From positions 1 through 37,118 of IMG/VR virus record IMGVR_UViG_3300020416_000023: 37,118 nt of DNA. One strand, given 5' to 3'. The notes below the pieces were generated by a model, which was not told the DNA's origin, did no database searches, and saw nothing but the letters and a program-made list of their open reading frames with translations. Below, in pieces: positions 36,618 to 37,118 of this stretch. Each line of letters opens with the position of its first letter. Within the stretch, counting starts at the first letter, position 1. Made by a program: the position numbers and the translations under genes. Origin of the DNA: a virus.

Positions 36618-37012
36618 TTTTTGCTCCATTTGTATGGCAAGTATAGTCTGGACTCATTGTGCTTGTACTGTTTCCATCCTATGCGTTTGTATAGATTTAT
36701 AAGTTTTTTTGGTATAGGACTTGCCACTAAAGTTTTTGCCCCCATACCATACGCAAAATCATAAAACTTATTTAGTGTTTTGCGTGTTAATGTTTTGCCT
36801 TTGTACTCGTCAGCTATAGCAAGGTGCGTGTGGTACATTCCATCCTGGATGTCGTATAGCCACACAAATCCAGCCGTATCCTGATTGTGTACAAATTTAA
36901 ATATTTTTGCATAATAAATAATCTCGTTGTGTGTATATAAGTTTGGAAAATTATTCACGGTTAAAAAATTATACAATTCTTCGTGTCCGTAAACTCTTAT
37001 AACATCTCTCAA
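36593..37012 (-). CDS. GNAT-like protein, TTG start
   Basis: This 139-residue protein resembles a GNAT acetyltransferase fold: strands DTAGFVWLYDIQDGMYHTH followed by LAIADEYKGKTLTRKTLNKF (motif A-like, helix after a G-K-T loop) and a C-terminal GAKTLVASPIPKKLINLYKR then IGWKQYKHNESR, the usual final strand-helix of the family. The start is TTG at 37012, which overlaps the stop of the preceding gene (TTGA, left copy 12-14); no in-frame ATG lies upstream of the core. Many T7-like phages carry a similar small protein near the portal genes. Substrate unknown. Confidence 0.7.
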   Translation of the reverse strand: MRDVIRVYGHEELYNFLTVNNFPNLYTHNEIIYYAKIFKFVHNQDTAGFVWLYDIQDGMYHTHLAIADEYKGKTLTRKTLNKFYDFAYGMGAKTLVASPIPKKLINLYKRIGWKQYKHNESRLYLPYKWSKKWDQSQED

Positions 37013-37118
37013 CTTAATAATGATTTTTTGTATATTTCTGCATCCTCATCTACACCCATTGGGCTAGTGAGTATTGTTTTTGTCATGCCAGATTTTTTTC
37101 TTTTAATCTTTTCTTCTG
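36998..37118. repeat. Right copy of the contig terminal repeat
   Basis: Same 121 bases as 1-121 with one mismatch (a at 37042). It contains the end of the 86-residue gene in a second, partial copy and the start of the GNAT-like gene. It should be counted only once in gene lists. Confidence 0.9.

Noticed and set aside
36229-36702. 157-codon Ala/Phe-rich plus-strand frame
   Set aside because: It is antisense to the Ala/Lys repeat of the 36180-36617 gene and crosses two minus-strand genes; composition mirrors the repeat.

Overview
The window is a complete, circularly closed genome of a small temperate podovirus, AT-rich by eye. The last 121 bases (36998-37118) repeat the first 121 with one mismatch, so the contig closes on itself and holds about 36,997 unique bases. 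The structural genes follow T7 order: portal, scaffold, capsid, adaptor gp11-like, nozzle gp12-like, internal core proteins, tail fibre. I found no phage RNA polymerase, DNA polymerase, primase or helicase. Low GC, many tiny overlapping genes, a tyrosine integrase and a tRNA-derived attachment site suggest a marine alphaproteobacterial host, perhaps SAR11 (Pelagibacter). The host is an inference.

Layout. A leftward late unit starts near 2540 (HGG-motif protein, small and large terminase), crosses the contig junction, and runs from 37012 down to 10940: head and connector genes (37012-31862), tail tube and ejection proteins (31228-19073), tail fibre and accessory tail genes (18975-14266), a Coq4-like gene (13406-14263), then nuclease, endolysin, holin and small membrane proteins (13409-10940). 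A short rightward operon (2681-3816) ends at a strong hairpin terminator. A leftward early operon (5932-3843) begins with a Cro/CI-like HTH gene and includes a nuclease, a winged-helix protein and a DUF6362-like protein. A rightward early operon (6214-9114) carries a RecB-type exonuclease, a single-strand annealing protein, an SSB-tailed small protein, DUF3310, a LexA-type winged helix and a zinc-ribbon microprotein. The integrase operon (10642-9129) runs leftward away from an attP core at 10844-10871.

Control. Three promoters with palindromes between -35 and -10 are readable. Two (at 2643 and upstream of 10642) share the operator TGACA-N5-TGTCA, tying the integrase operon to the small rightward operon. 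The HTH gene promoter has its own GTAAAA-N3-TTTTAC palindrome inside the spacer, which suggests autoregulation.

Most unusual contents: (1) an 1110-residue protein in the internal-core slot that carries a ParB-like domain and, near its C-terminus, a RelA/SpoT-type nucleotidyltransferase domain with its hallmark residues aligned; (2) a Coq4-like protein with an intact HDxxH...E motif; (3) a set of small head/connector proteins ending in the same K-[ST]-L-[ILV]-G tail, whose codons also supply the ribosome-binding site of the next gene; (4) a T7-like virion module combined with a lambda-like early region.
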